A stretch of DNA of 64,000 bases, taken from NCBI GenBank assembly GCA_021397845.1, contig CM038039.1, positions 178,162,526 through 178,226,525 on the forward strand, written 5' to 3'. Position 1 is the first letter of the stretch; each line of letters begins with the position of its first letter. Positions 47,605 to 57,725 of this stretch are shown piece by piece. Source of the stretch: Areca catechu (Eukaryota; Streptophyta; Magnoliopsida; Arecales; Arecaceae). The position numbers and the translations under genes are program-made. The notes under the pieces were generated by a model. That model was not told the DNA's origin and searched no databases. It saw nothing but the letters and a program-made list of their open reading frames with translations.

Positions 47605-48166
47605 ACAGGTTAGGATATGCATTTTGTTTAGTTCACTCACTATTTTTCCACTGTATTTTGTTAGCTGATTAGTTCTTTTGCTTGGTCTAGTTCTACAGCA
47701 TTTCTTTTTTTCAGTTGTTTTATCGCTAGCATACAATATATATATATATGTCTGTGTGTCATTTATGTTTTTTTTAGTTTGCATTAAAATAATGAAGTGT
47801 GCATTTCATGTTTTGCATTAAGCTACTTAAGGGCTGCAATATCATAATATAAGTGAAGGACTTCATTACCTTTCCTTAGCCCAAAACAACCACCCTGCAT
47901 TTTAAACCCAAGCTTTTAATTAAAATCCAGTAGAAATGTACTTTTGCTCTAAAGAGCTTAGGGACACCAACTGGTCGAGTCAAGACTAAGTATCTATTCA
48001 TGGCATTAGCCCATTCTGTGTGTGCTACTACTCTTGGTGCCTATAATTGATGATTCAGGGCTAATGAGTTGGTTCGCATACCTGGCCAATCCCAGATTGG
48101 TGTCTAAGGTTGGCGTTCAGGGACCTACACTCCCCAACACCTACCTGGGCAAGAACAGGGTTACTA
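47605..48166 (+). other. E: leader, part before D
   Basis: Non-coding. The hairpin-like block is at 48080-48110 (ACC, TGGCCAATC, GATTGGTGTCTAA, GGT), and CACCTACCTGGG follows at 48138-48149. The leader continues at 55205-55287 after D. Confidence 0.7.
48162..48166. repeat. Target-site duplication of D (TACTA)
   Basis: TACTA precedes D here and follows it at 55200-55204. Confidence 0.93.
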
Positions 48167-49931
48167 TGATGCAGAACAAAGAGATGATGCGATGCGGAAG
48201 TAAATTAAAATTAATGTATTTATTTATTTATTTATTTTTATATATATTTTCAGAAGTCGGCTTTGACTCAAAGGAAGTTAAACTAAATTGAAAGAAACTA
48301 TATAATAATTGAAAGCACAATTCAAAGAAACTAGATTATCAGAGTAGTTCAGAAGTAAAAGATCGCTGGGGGTTGAGAAACTCCCAGACCTAGGGTTTCG
48401 CTCTGAACTTTCAACATGACAGAAATAAAGAGAAGGGAAGGGTTATGTACCAGGCAGTGATCTTCATAGAGTTTGGTGGAAGGACTCTCTCGAGTAGATT
48501 GTTGGATCCTCGGATTTGGATAACTTCGTAATGGATCCTCCAATACTGGTCCTTTGGCAGAGTTGGCTTCTCCTGAACTCAGGATCTGGGAAAGAAGAAG
48601 AACAAATTAAGGAACCAGATACTTAAAGAAAGGATTTATCAGATAAGAAAAACTTGAAAAATTGATGTTGCTGAAATCCTGATTCTCCTGGATGCTGATA
48701 TGACTTTTTCTGGGATTTGCTTTGTATTCGAAGTAGCAGATCTGGACCTGGATGCCGGTGGTTGACCTCTACTTGGAAGAGAGGGGTCGTGAGATGATGA
48801 GGTAGATTAGGGTTTGGATGATTGGTGGAAGGAAGAAGATGATGGGCGGCTAAGGTTTGGAATTGAAGTGGCTAACATAGGGTTTTGGTAGGGTTTGGAG
48901 ATCTCACACCTCCTCAAGGTTCCTGTGGAACCCGGAATCACTCCCTCATGGAGCTCAACACTTGAATACAAGTGCGGAAGAGAGAAAAACAAAGTTGCTC
49001 ACAAAGAAATTGATTTTATTCATAATTAAATTCAAGAGTTACATAGAGTTGAATATATAGACATAACAAAGAAATAAAATTTTATACATTTTCCATGTGG
49101 GACTAATAGGACTAACCCACACTTTAGGCATCAAATTCTCTTCCCAAGACTCCTTCCATGAGTGGGCAGCCAAAAAACTCCAAGAAAACTTGAAAATCAG
49201 CTCCAAATGGCAGGTTATGGAGGTGTCCCCTAGTATCTCTCCATGAATCAAGGATTTTCCCTTCATGGTTTGGCTCATTTGGACACCTCCTATTCTTGCT
49301 CCACAAGTTTAGGCTTCTTCCTTTCATAGCTTTGGCACTTTTGGAAACTTTTTGGAACCTCCTTGAATTCCTCCCCAAGACATGCTCTCTTCCCTTTTAT
49401 AACTTGGATTTTTTTGGAACATTGTGGGGCATCTCCTTGATCCTCTCTTCAAGAAAAATTCTTGCCATCCTGGCTTGGGTTTATCTGGAAAGAAATTGGC
49501 TCCTCGGATTGAGGTATCTTGATGGATTTCTCTCCCAAGTGGTGCAAGAAAAAAAGGAACTTACTTCTTGTGGTGTAGGGACCAAAGACACTGGATGGAG
49601 ATGTGGTGCCTCCTGGACTATGGCGTGTGGCTGGGAGTGTGGCGCCCACTTGCTTGGGCCTGGGAGAAAAAATGTGGCACCCTGGACCTTGACTTGATTG
49701 AAAAAAAAGTAGCACCAACCTGGAGAAGACCTAGACCACAACTAGGACTTGAACCGAGTCAACATGACTCAACAAAATTTAAATTGCAGGGAAATACAAA
49801 CTCAAGACTAAAATTGAGTTGACCAAGTCAACCCTTATTACAAAACCAGAAAACCCTAAATCTTCATGCAAGGTCAATCAGAGATCCAGATGGAGTCCTG
49901 AAGTCTTCTCTTGAGTCTGGTGCCTGCACCA
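48167..49931 (-). repeat. D: 3' LTR
   Basis: The plus-strand text starts TGATGCAGAAC and ends GCCTGCACCA. It contains a TTTA repeat near 48218-48240 and gaatatatag at 49051-49060. Confidence 0.93.
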
Positions 49932-50690
49932 ATTCTCTCGGGGTGGGAGGAACTCGACCCTGTCGAGTATGGATCAAGATGGCTCTGGTATCTCTCCAAG
50001 AGGTCTGGGTCCAATTCTTGTAATTCTTCTCGGGAGATCCAAGAGTCATCAGAATCTGGCCTTCCTTGCCAGTGGACCAGGTATCTTTGGTATGCTCGAT
50101 TATGAGTAGAGATAACCTGATCATCCAGGATCTTTTCAATCTGCTCTTTCCTCACAGGCCAGTCTGTTGGTGGACACACAAGGTCGGGATCACTCTCAAT
50201 AACAGGATTAGGTTTCAAAGGCTTACTAGGAATCACAGCTGGCTCCCTATACTCTACTTAGTCTGTAATGTTGAAAGTAAAGCTATTGCCTAGTTCTGGA
50301 GGCAACTCGAGCACATAGGCATTGGATCCTACTCTCTTCACTACTCTAAATGGTCCAGCTCCTTTAGCATGTAACTTTCTAATGGTTCCATGAAAAAAAT
50401 TGCTCAGGCCTTAACATAATCATTACATAGTCTCTCTCAACAAAAGTTTTGACTCGTCTTTGAGAATCAGCCAACTTCTTATAAGTTTCATTACTTAAAG
50501 TTATTTTGGCATGAATTTCTTTATGCAAGTCCTTTACATGCTATGCAAGTGCATCAAGATACTTGTGTGTGTGGGCTAATTGTGAAATCAGATCAAGTGG
50601 TGTGTGAGGCTTATATCCATGAACAATTTCAAAGGGACTCTAGCCTATAGAACTATTGATCGAAACATTGAATGCAATTTCAGCCCTGGA
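49932..50690 (-). pseudogene. D: ORF2, integrase C-terminus and chromodomain
   Basis: From right to left: AEIAFNVSINSSIG (end of the integrase core), SPFEIVHGYKPHTPLDLI, HVKDLHKEIHAKI, DYVMIMLRPEQF, GAGPFRVVKRVGSNAYVLEL, YREPAVIP, then an intact chromodomain: EKILDDQVIST, YQRYLVHWQGRPDSDDSWIS, LDPDLLERY. It ends YSTGSSSSHPERIG at the LTR. The part at 50236-49874 is one open frame of 120 codons; stops occur upstream. Chromodomains of this type tether integrase to chromatin. It is the best-preserved ORF2 in the window. Confidence 0.85.
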
Positions 50691-50852
50691 CAAAATACAA
50701 ATCCCAATTCCTGGTGCTCTCAATCAAACCAAAATCTGAGCCAAAGCCTAGTAAAGGGTCAAGAAAAACTAAACTAGACTGACGACGCATTCCTAAAGAA
50801 TGGACTTTATTCCAAAGGAACTCTAGGTCTAAACCTAACAAACTAAGGTTCT
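50691..50852 (-). other. D: spacer between ORF1 and ORF2
   Basis: The minus strand has TTAGGTTTAGACCTAGAG and then TTAGGAATGCGTCGTCAGTC, related to the spacers of E, H and J. It lies where the catalytic end of the integrase core should be. Confidence 0.55.
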
Positions 50853-52526
50853 TTAGGTTTGACCTTGGGTCGGAGGATGGCATGCAGAGCATGAAAACTT
50901 ATTATGGGTGCCTAGTAGGTGCCATAAGGTCTTCCAGAAGTAGGTGTCAAACCTAATAGATTCTGACACGTGGTTCACTCTAAAGACTTCGACAAAGTAT
51001 ACTTGGATGGTGTAAGAAGCATTGGAAGTCCTAGAGAAAGGGAGGGAATATGAGGTGGACTCTCGAATTACCTGCTGGCTAAAGATTGTGACCTGAAGGT
51101 TTGAATGGTGATCTATGAGTGTCAACTGGTTATCCTTACGAAAGGAAAAGTTTGCAACTCCCAGGAATGGATCAAGAGATGGTTCGGGGAGTAGCCTAGG
51201 ACATGTGATTGCAACAGTTAAGGTTTGTTCTCTAAGCAAATAATGATCCACTTTGTCAAGAAATGGATTAGAGAATGATTCATGGAAGGGCCTATGGATG
51301 ATGACCTCAAGACTTGAAATTTGACCTATGGGTGCGGAAAGGTATACTCTATAGAAGGGTAGGTCAATCATGCGAAGGAAGGGGTCTGGGGCCATAAGGA
51401 GGACTTCTACAAGACTGGGTGAATCAATCCGCTCAAGACAAGGATGTTCAACTGAGATTATGGGAGAGACCTTAGTGGCTGGGCATGGGACAAGGTCCAA
51501 TTGTAAGAGGCTTGATTCAGTCATCCTAAGGAGAGGATCTACCATAGGGTGAGCAAACATAAACAGTTTAGTGCAAAGATCTTCAATTGGTACTTGGGGA
51601 ATGACTGTCATTAGAGGGTACGAACTGATAGCTCGGGCTAACACTATGAGTTCTTCCTAGGGGTATTTGACTAAAGGAACCTGATTCTCACAAATCTCTT
51701 GAATTTCTGAACTAGGTCCTACCACTTGGTTGCTCTCCAAGGTCTCCTCAAGTAAAAAACCAATAGTATCGATGTCACATTCTTCAAGTTCTTCCCCCTC
51801 ATATTCATCAACTAGACTCAAGCCAGCATCATATACTTCCTCGATGCCATCTTCAATGGGTTTCGGGTCAGTGGTAATTCGGTCAACTGATTCTGGGCTT
51901 GTCATACCTAACCTTTCTTCCTCATTGGTAGGCTTGGGTTCTCCCTCATTAATGTCATCCTTAGGATTCTTATCACTTAGCTGTGCACAAGCCAGTCCTA
52001 TGCATGGGCACTGACTAGATTTATGGCCTCTTTCTTTTCAAAACCAACATTCTTGCGATATAGGAACCTGGGTCACACTGGGTTTCAAGCTAGTAGAGAC
52101 CTTACTTGGGCATGGGTGTGGATCTAAATGGTTTGATCTAGAAAACTTGGGTTGTTTAGTGACTGGTCTATAATATTGTAAGGACCTCTCATAGACACGA
52201 TCCACACTATAGATATCATTGTTAGGCTTCCTAGTGTTATGCTCGGGATCACGGTATAAGGTCCTCCTAGGCTCCTGGTGTGGGTGAGGTTGAGGCACAT
52301 TAAAATCTGGGTTAGGAGTCCAATTCTGATGTCTAGGTTCCCCAAGTACTTGGACTCGATCCCTAAGCTGGGTAAGATCCTCATGGACATGTTCCTTAAA
52401 TTGGGCAATAGTAGCAGTCATATCCTGACTCAATCTATTCATACCTTCGGTAAGAGTTCTAACAATGGCCTCTAAATCAGGTTGGATTTGACCAGGTTGG
52501 GAGGGTACTCCATTCCGGGTGGACAT
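50853..52526 (-). pseudogene. D: ORF1, Gag with zinc knuckle, acidic linker, unknown region, integrase scrap
   Basis: I place the start at ATG 52526 (MSTRNGVPSQPGQI), because E and H start at the same motif. The N-terminal region has a predicted coiled coil (MNRLSQDMTATIAQFKEHV). The zinc knuckle near 52055 reads CWF, stop, KERGHKSSQC; the stop (TGA) replaces the second cysteine. Then come DAGLSLVDEYEGEELEE and, in the open stretch 51644-50853 (263 codons), a region I do not recognise (IEDLCTKLFMF, SNLQVT), ending TYFWKTLWHLLGTHNKFS and HPPTQGQT of the integrase core. It is one frame with two in-frame stops. No capsid domain. Confidence 0.78.
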
Positions 52527-53415
52527 GATGATGCAAGCAAGCACACAGAATGTGATTAGACTAAAGTGACTACTGGCTCACTAGACCTAGAGTCCAAACT
52601 AGATGCCCAATCAGAGTGGCAAGCTAGCATGTTGTAACTCGGGACTCATCCAGGCAGGTGTATGGGGAGTGTTAGGTCCCTAATTGCCAATCCTAGACAC
52701 CAATCAGTGATTGGCTAGGTAGGCGGACCAGCACATAAGCCCTTCGGGATGTAGTCCCTGAATCATCGTTCTAGACACTGAGTACACAGCACACACAGAG
52801 TAACCAGACAAATTGACTAAACCCTAGGCTGGACCTGACCAGTTGGTGTTCCTAGCCTACTAGGGCAAATTAAGTCTAATAAATTTTAAAATTAGGCTTA
52901 GGATCGAATAAATGGGTGGTGGTTTTGGGCTAAGGAGAGGTTATCAACTCCTCCCCTTATGTTAGATGCTCAATTGCCCTTAAAATGAATTAGGAGATGA
53001 TCACTCAAAAAAAATTGAATTGCAGAAACACAGAAATAGAATTGTTGTAATTTAACTCTCAGAAATTTCACAGAAACCAATAAATTACAGTAAAATTATG
53101 TAAAATAGTTTCAATTATATGGTTCCATCAAAATAAAAATCATACAATTTGGAGTTACATATAATGAGAAATAATTCCTGCAACAGGATAGTTACAGACT
53201 GAAAATAGAATGCTTCCCCCGTTTACAATTCCTGCTACGAAGTTGTAACCCAGCGGATCCCCTACATGCCCTAGGAACACCCCATGGAATGGGAAGAGGA
53301 GGATTGCACCTCACTTCATTCCTAGGATCGGACGTCCTAGGGAGTCTACTTTGAGCAAACAAAGTAAAAAGAGAGACACTCAAAACATGCAAGCAAGTCA
53401 GAAACCCTAGACAGG
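52527..53415 (-). other. D: untranslated leader with structured module
   Basis: Non-coding. The hairpin-like block is at 52687-52723 (minus strand CCTACC, TAGCCAATC, GATTGGTGTCTA, GGATTGG), and CACCTGCCTGG lies at about 52650-52660. Confidence 0.7.
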
Positions 53416-53427
53416 GCTCTGATACCA
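53416..53427 (-). other. D: primer-binding site
   Basis: The minus strand reads TGGTATCAGAGC, four bases from the 5' LTR. Confidence 0.93.
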
Positions 53428-53431
53428 AAAA

Positions 53432-55199
53432 TGATGCAAAACGAAGAGAAGATGTGATACGGAAGTAAATTAAAATTAATGTATTTATTTATTTATTTAT
53501 TTTTATATATATTTTTAGAAGTCGGCTTTGACTCAAAGGAAGTTAAACTAAATTGAAAGAAACTATATAATAATTGAAAGCACAATTCAAAGAAACTAGA
53601 TTATCAGAGTAGTTCAGAAGTAAAGGATCACTGGGGGTTGAGAAACTCCCAGACCTAGGGTTTCGCTCTGAACTTTCAACATGACAGAAATAAAGAGAAG
53701 GGAAGGGTTATGTACCAGGCAGTGATCTTCACAGAGTTTGTTGGAAGGACTCTCTCGAGCAGATTGTTGGATCCTCGGATTCGGATATCTTCGCAATGGA
53801 TCCTCCAATACTGTTCCTTTGGTAGAGTTGGCTTCTCCTGAACTCAGGATCTGGGAAAGAAGAAGAACAAGTTAAGGAACTAGATACTTAAAGAAAGGAT
53901 TTACCAGATAAAAAGAACTTGAAAAATTGATGTTGCTGAAATCCTGATTCTCCTGGATGCTGATATGACTTCCTCTGGGATTTGCTTAATATTCGAAGTA
54001 GCAGATCTGGACCTGGATGCTGGTGGTCGGCCTCTACTTGGAAGTGAGGGGCCGTGAGATGATGAGGTAGATTAGGGATTGGATGATTGGTGGAAGGAAG
54101 AAGATGATGGGCGGCTATGGTTTGGAATTGAAGTGGCTAACCTAGGGTTTTGGTAGGGTTTGGAGATCTCACACCTCCTCAAGGTTCTTGTGGAACCCAG
54201 AATCACTCCCTCACGGAGCTCAACACTTGAATACAAGTGCGGAAGAGAGAAACACAAAGTTGCTTACAAAGAAATTGATTTCATTCATAATTAAATTCAA
54301 GAGTTACATAGAGTTGAATATATAGACATAACAAAGAAATAAAATTTTATACATTTCCCATATGGGACTAATAGGACTAACCCACACTTTAGGCATCAAA
54401 TTCTCTTCCCAAGACTCCTTCCATGAGTGGGCAGTCCAAAAACTCCAAGAAAACTTGAAAATCAGCTCCAAATGGTAGGTTATGGGGGTGTCTCTTAGTA
54501 TCTCTCCATGAATCAAGGATTTTTCCTTCATGGTTTGGCTCATTTGGACACCTCCTAGTCTTGCTCCACAAGTTTAGGCTTCTTCCTTTCATGGCTTTGG
54601 CACTTTTGGAAACTTTTGGAAACCTCCTTGAATTCCTCCCCAAGACATGCTCTCTTCTCTTTTATAACTTAGATTTTTATGGAACATTGTGGGGCATCTC
54701 CTTGATCCTCTCTTCAAGAAAAATTCTTGCCATTCTGGCTTGGGTTTATCTGAAAAAAAATTGGCTCCTCCTTGGATTGAGGTATCTTGATGGATTTCTC
54801 TTCCAAGTGGTGCAAGAAAAAAAGAAACTTACTTCTTGTGGTGTAGGGACCAAAGACACTGGATGGAGATGTGGCGCCTCCGGGACTCTGGCATGTGGCT
54901 GGGAGTGTGGCGCCCACTTGCTTGGGCCTGGGAGAAAAAATGTGGCACCATGGACATTGACTTGACTGAAAAAAAAGTGGCACCAACCTGGAGAAGACCT
55001 AGACCACTACTAGGACTTGTACTGAGTCAACATGACTCAACAAAATTTAAATTACAGGGAAATACAGACTCAAGACTAAAATTGAGTTGGCCAAGTCAAC
55101 CCTTATTATAAAACCAGAAAACCCTAATTCTTTCGGCAAGGTCAATCAGAGATCCAGATGGAGCCCTGAAGTCTTCTTCTGAGTCTGGTGCCCGCACCA
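53432..55199 (-). repeat. D: 5' LTR
   Basis: 1768 bp, the partner of 48167-49931. The plus-strand text starts TGATGCAAAAC and ends GCCCGCACCA. Confidence 0.93.
54316..54325 (-). promoter_or_regulatory. Candidate TATA box in D 5' LTR
   Basis: The minus strand reads CTATATATTC. The same motif is at 49051-49060 and 118-127, always upstream of the TTTCTCTCTTCCGCA block. Promoter use is inferred from position only. Confidence 0.4.
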
Positions 55200-55287
55200 T
55201 ACTACAGATTGGTTTGTCACCTTGATTTAGGTAACTAGCTGAGATTCTAGGTCTAGTAGATCATAGATGATTTTGTGTGCTTGACTC

Positions 55288-56895
55288 ATGCCCACTAGAG
55301 CAGGAATCTCATATCAGCTTGAGTCATCCATGGACAACCCGCAAGAATCCCTATTAAAAACAATGTCAGAACACATTGCCCAAATGTTTGCTCAATTGTC
55401 TACCCAATTGACCAGGTTAAACCAATGTGAGGCACGACTTGATTCCATCGAGAGAACCCCTAGGCCACCATTTGAACATAAACCTAAGACTCCATTTTCT
55501 CCAATGACCAAATCAGAGGAAAGACCCATTTGGCGCATCAAACCTTATGCCCCCACTTTTAATGGAAGCCTAGACGCTAAGGCGTATATCGATTGGGAAG
55601 AACAAATGGATCAGTATTTTGAGCGCACTAACATATCGGAATTATGACGGGTTAAGTTGGCCAAAACCAAGTTCACCCAATATGCTAGGTCATATTGGTA
55701 TGTTATTGAGCATGAATATTATCACAAAGGAGAGGAAATAAGCACTTGGAGAGACATGAAAAGTAAGTTGAGAGATAAGTACCTAGGTAGATTCTATGAA
55801 CAAAGACTTTTAGATCGATGGTACCGACTGAGACAGGATGATAGGCCAGTGTCTGAGTATATCAAGGAATTTCAGGAGCTTGTCAGGAGATGTAACACCA
55901 CTGAATCTAAGTCTGAGATCATTGCTAGGTTTCGAGATGGTCTACGTTAGGATATCCAGTGGGAACTTCTCCATTGGAAGATTTTTAGCCTGGAAGAAGC
56001 CTATGACATTGCTAGGAAATTTGAGTCATATCAAAGAAAATTCATGAACTACCAAGTTAAACCCAGTAGGGTTAGTACCTTTGAACCCAAACCTAACCCT
56101 AGTCAGCTTCCCTTAGACCAACCAACTTCTACAGTCCCATTAGTTCATCTGAATGATAGGAACAAGAACCCTGAAGTACAAATTGAGTGCACTAATATTC
56201 AAGACTTAGGGTATCCCCAGATTGAAGAGCTAGGGAAGGAAGAGGACAAGTCTGAGCCCATTAAGAAAATGTATGAGGCTGACATTAGTTTATTAGATGA
56301 GTATGAAGGAGAAGATTTCAACTCTAGTACCTTACCTGAGGAAGTCCATGTAGAAGATAAGATTGTTGAGCCTAGTCCAGAAACACCAGAGCGACAAGAA
56401 ATTAGTGAGGACCTAGTTCCCGTAAATCAATGCCCTCAGGAAGAACCCACTCTTTTAGCCTCAATCCAAGACATAATTCAGCCCCCTTGTAAAGAGCTCA
56501 TTCCTATTGCTAACCTTTTTCTAAAACTAACTAAGCCTTCCTTGCATGAAAAATCTACACTTACTTTGACCAAATTCTCCATTCATCGATTTGACCTTAT
56601 GACACCCATAGCTCAATATTCTAATCTTAAGGTATCCACAAGTCACCAAGATCTATTCTCTAAGCCCAATAAATTGTCATAAAATTTCAATTTCCTGTCA
56701 CATCCTAAGGCTTCCAATGCTTCACAAACTTGCAAACTACACTATGTTGAGATTTTTTGGTTGCACCAATTCTTTGAGTATGTTAGGTTTGCGACCTACT
56801 TTTGGAAGACCTTATGGCATTTGTTAGGTATCCATTATAAATTTTCAAGTGCACACTGGACCAGGATCAAACCTAGAGGGTTTATAGTCTGTTAG
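55288..56895 (+). pseudogene. E: ORF1, Gag with capsid, acidic linker, unknown region, integrase scrap
   Basis: The ATG at 55288 begins MPTRAGISYQLESS. One frame of about 536 codons has in-frame stops near 55645, 55948 and 56680. Residues about 90-230 form a gypsy capsid domain: PTFNGSLDAKAYIDWEEQMD, YARSYWYVIEHE, WRDMKSKLRDKYLGRFY, VSEYIKEFQELV. No zinc knuckle follows. Next are DLGYPQIEELGKEE, EADISLLDEYEGED and the unknown region (CKELIPIANLFLKL, YSNLKVST), ending FATYFWKTLWHLLGIHYKFS from integrase core. The capsid part would assemble particles; the rest is unassigned. Confidence 0.82.
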
Positions 56896-56999
56896 GTTTA
56901 GGCCCTAGAGAGTCCAATAAATTTTTTTTTCCTCAGTAGGAATGCATAGTTGAGTCTGCATTTTGCATCATATTAAAATTTGCACTAAGTATAAATTTT
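56896..56999 (+). other. E: conserved spacer between ORF1 and ORF2
   Basis: It holds GGTTTAGGCCCTAGAGAGTC, CCAATAAA, then GGAATGCATAGTTGAGTCTG. It is close to H 41460-41520. Confidence 0.6.
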
Positions 57000-57725
57000 T
57001 AAATAATTTGGTTGATTCCCGAAAGAGAGCCCTTTCGAGATTGTCCATGGGTATCAACCCAATAAACCACTTAATCTGATTCCCCTACCATTGCATGCTA
57101 GAGTGTCCGAATCAGTCGAATCTTTTGCACAGCATGTTAGAAATTTGCACAAGGAAATCATCCAAAAGATCTAAATGAGTAACGATTCTTATAAAAGACA
57201 AGCTGATTTTAGAAAACATTTTAAAGAATTTTATGTAGGGGATTTTGTCATGATAAGACTCAGACCCAAACAGTTTTCCCATAGAACCATCAAGAAACTG
57301 CATTTCCAAAGTGCTGGATCCTATAAAATTATTAAAAAAATTGGACCCAATGCCTATGTGCTCAAGTTACCCCCAGATTTAGGCATTAGCTCGACTTTTA
57401 ATGTTTCTGATCTAACTGAGTATAGGAAACCGACAGTAATTCCTAGTGAGGCATTCGAGCTTGACCCTTTACTTGAGAGAGAACCTACCCTGGAGTGTCA
57501 ATAAAAATGGCCCGAGCGAAGAGAGAAGATCGAGCGAATCCTGTCAGTACCCGATGGAATAGCTATCAGTGCTACTTGGTAAAATGGCACGGTCATCCTG
57601 AATCAAAGGACTCATGGATTACCATAGAGGACCTGCAACGCATTGATCTGGATCTCTTGGAAGAGTATCAAAGACAAACAAACCTTTACTCAACGGGGTT
57701 GAGTTCTTTCCCAGTCCAAGAGAAA
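57000..57725 (+). pseudogene. E: ORF2, integrase C-terminus and chromodomain
   Basis: It reads PFEIVHGYQPNKPLNLIPLP, HVRNLHKEIIQKI, a stop, then the 109-codon frame 57175-57504 with EFYVGDFVMIRLRPKQF, AGSYKIIKKIGPNAYVLKL, PPDLGISSTFNVSDLTEYRK. A frameshift near 57505-57540 moves the chromodomain to the frame 57495-57746: YQCYLVKWHGHPESKDSWIT, LQRIDLDLLEEYQ. The purine-rich AAGAGAAA at 57718-57725 adjoins the LTR and may be the polypurine tract. Closest relatives in the window are D and H. Confidence 0.83.

Larger units (their letters stand above)
48167..55199 (-). mobile_element. D: complete non-autonomous gypsy derivative
   Basis: 7033 bp, LTRs of 1765 and 1768 bp, TACTA on both sides. On the minus strand: 5' LTR 55199-53432, primer site, leader, ORF1 (52526-50853), spacer, ORF2 (about 50690-49932), 3' LTR 49931-48167. 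No protease, RT, RNase H or complete integrase core is present, although both LTRs, primer site and target duplication are intact. The LTRs differ by a few percent. This is the best-preserved member of the group. Confidence 0.93.

Noticed and set aside
50066..50293. Frame at 50066-50293 on the plus strand
   Set aside because: It is the antisense shadow of the D integrase tail and chromodomain.
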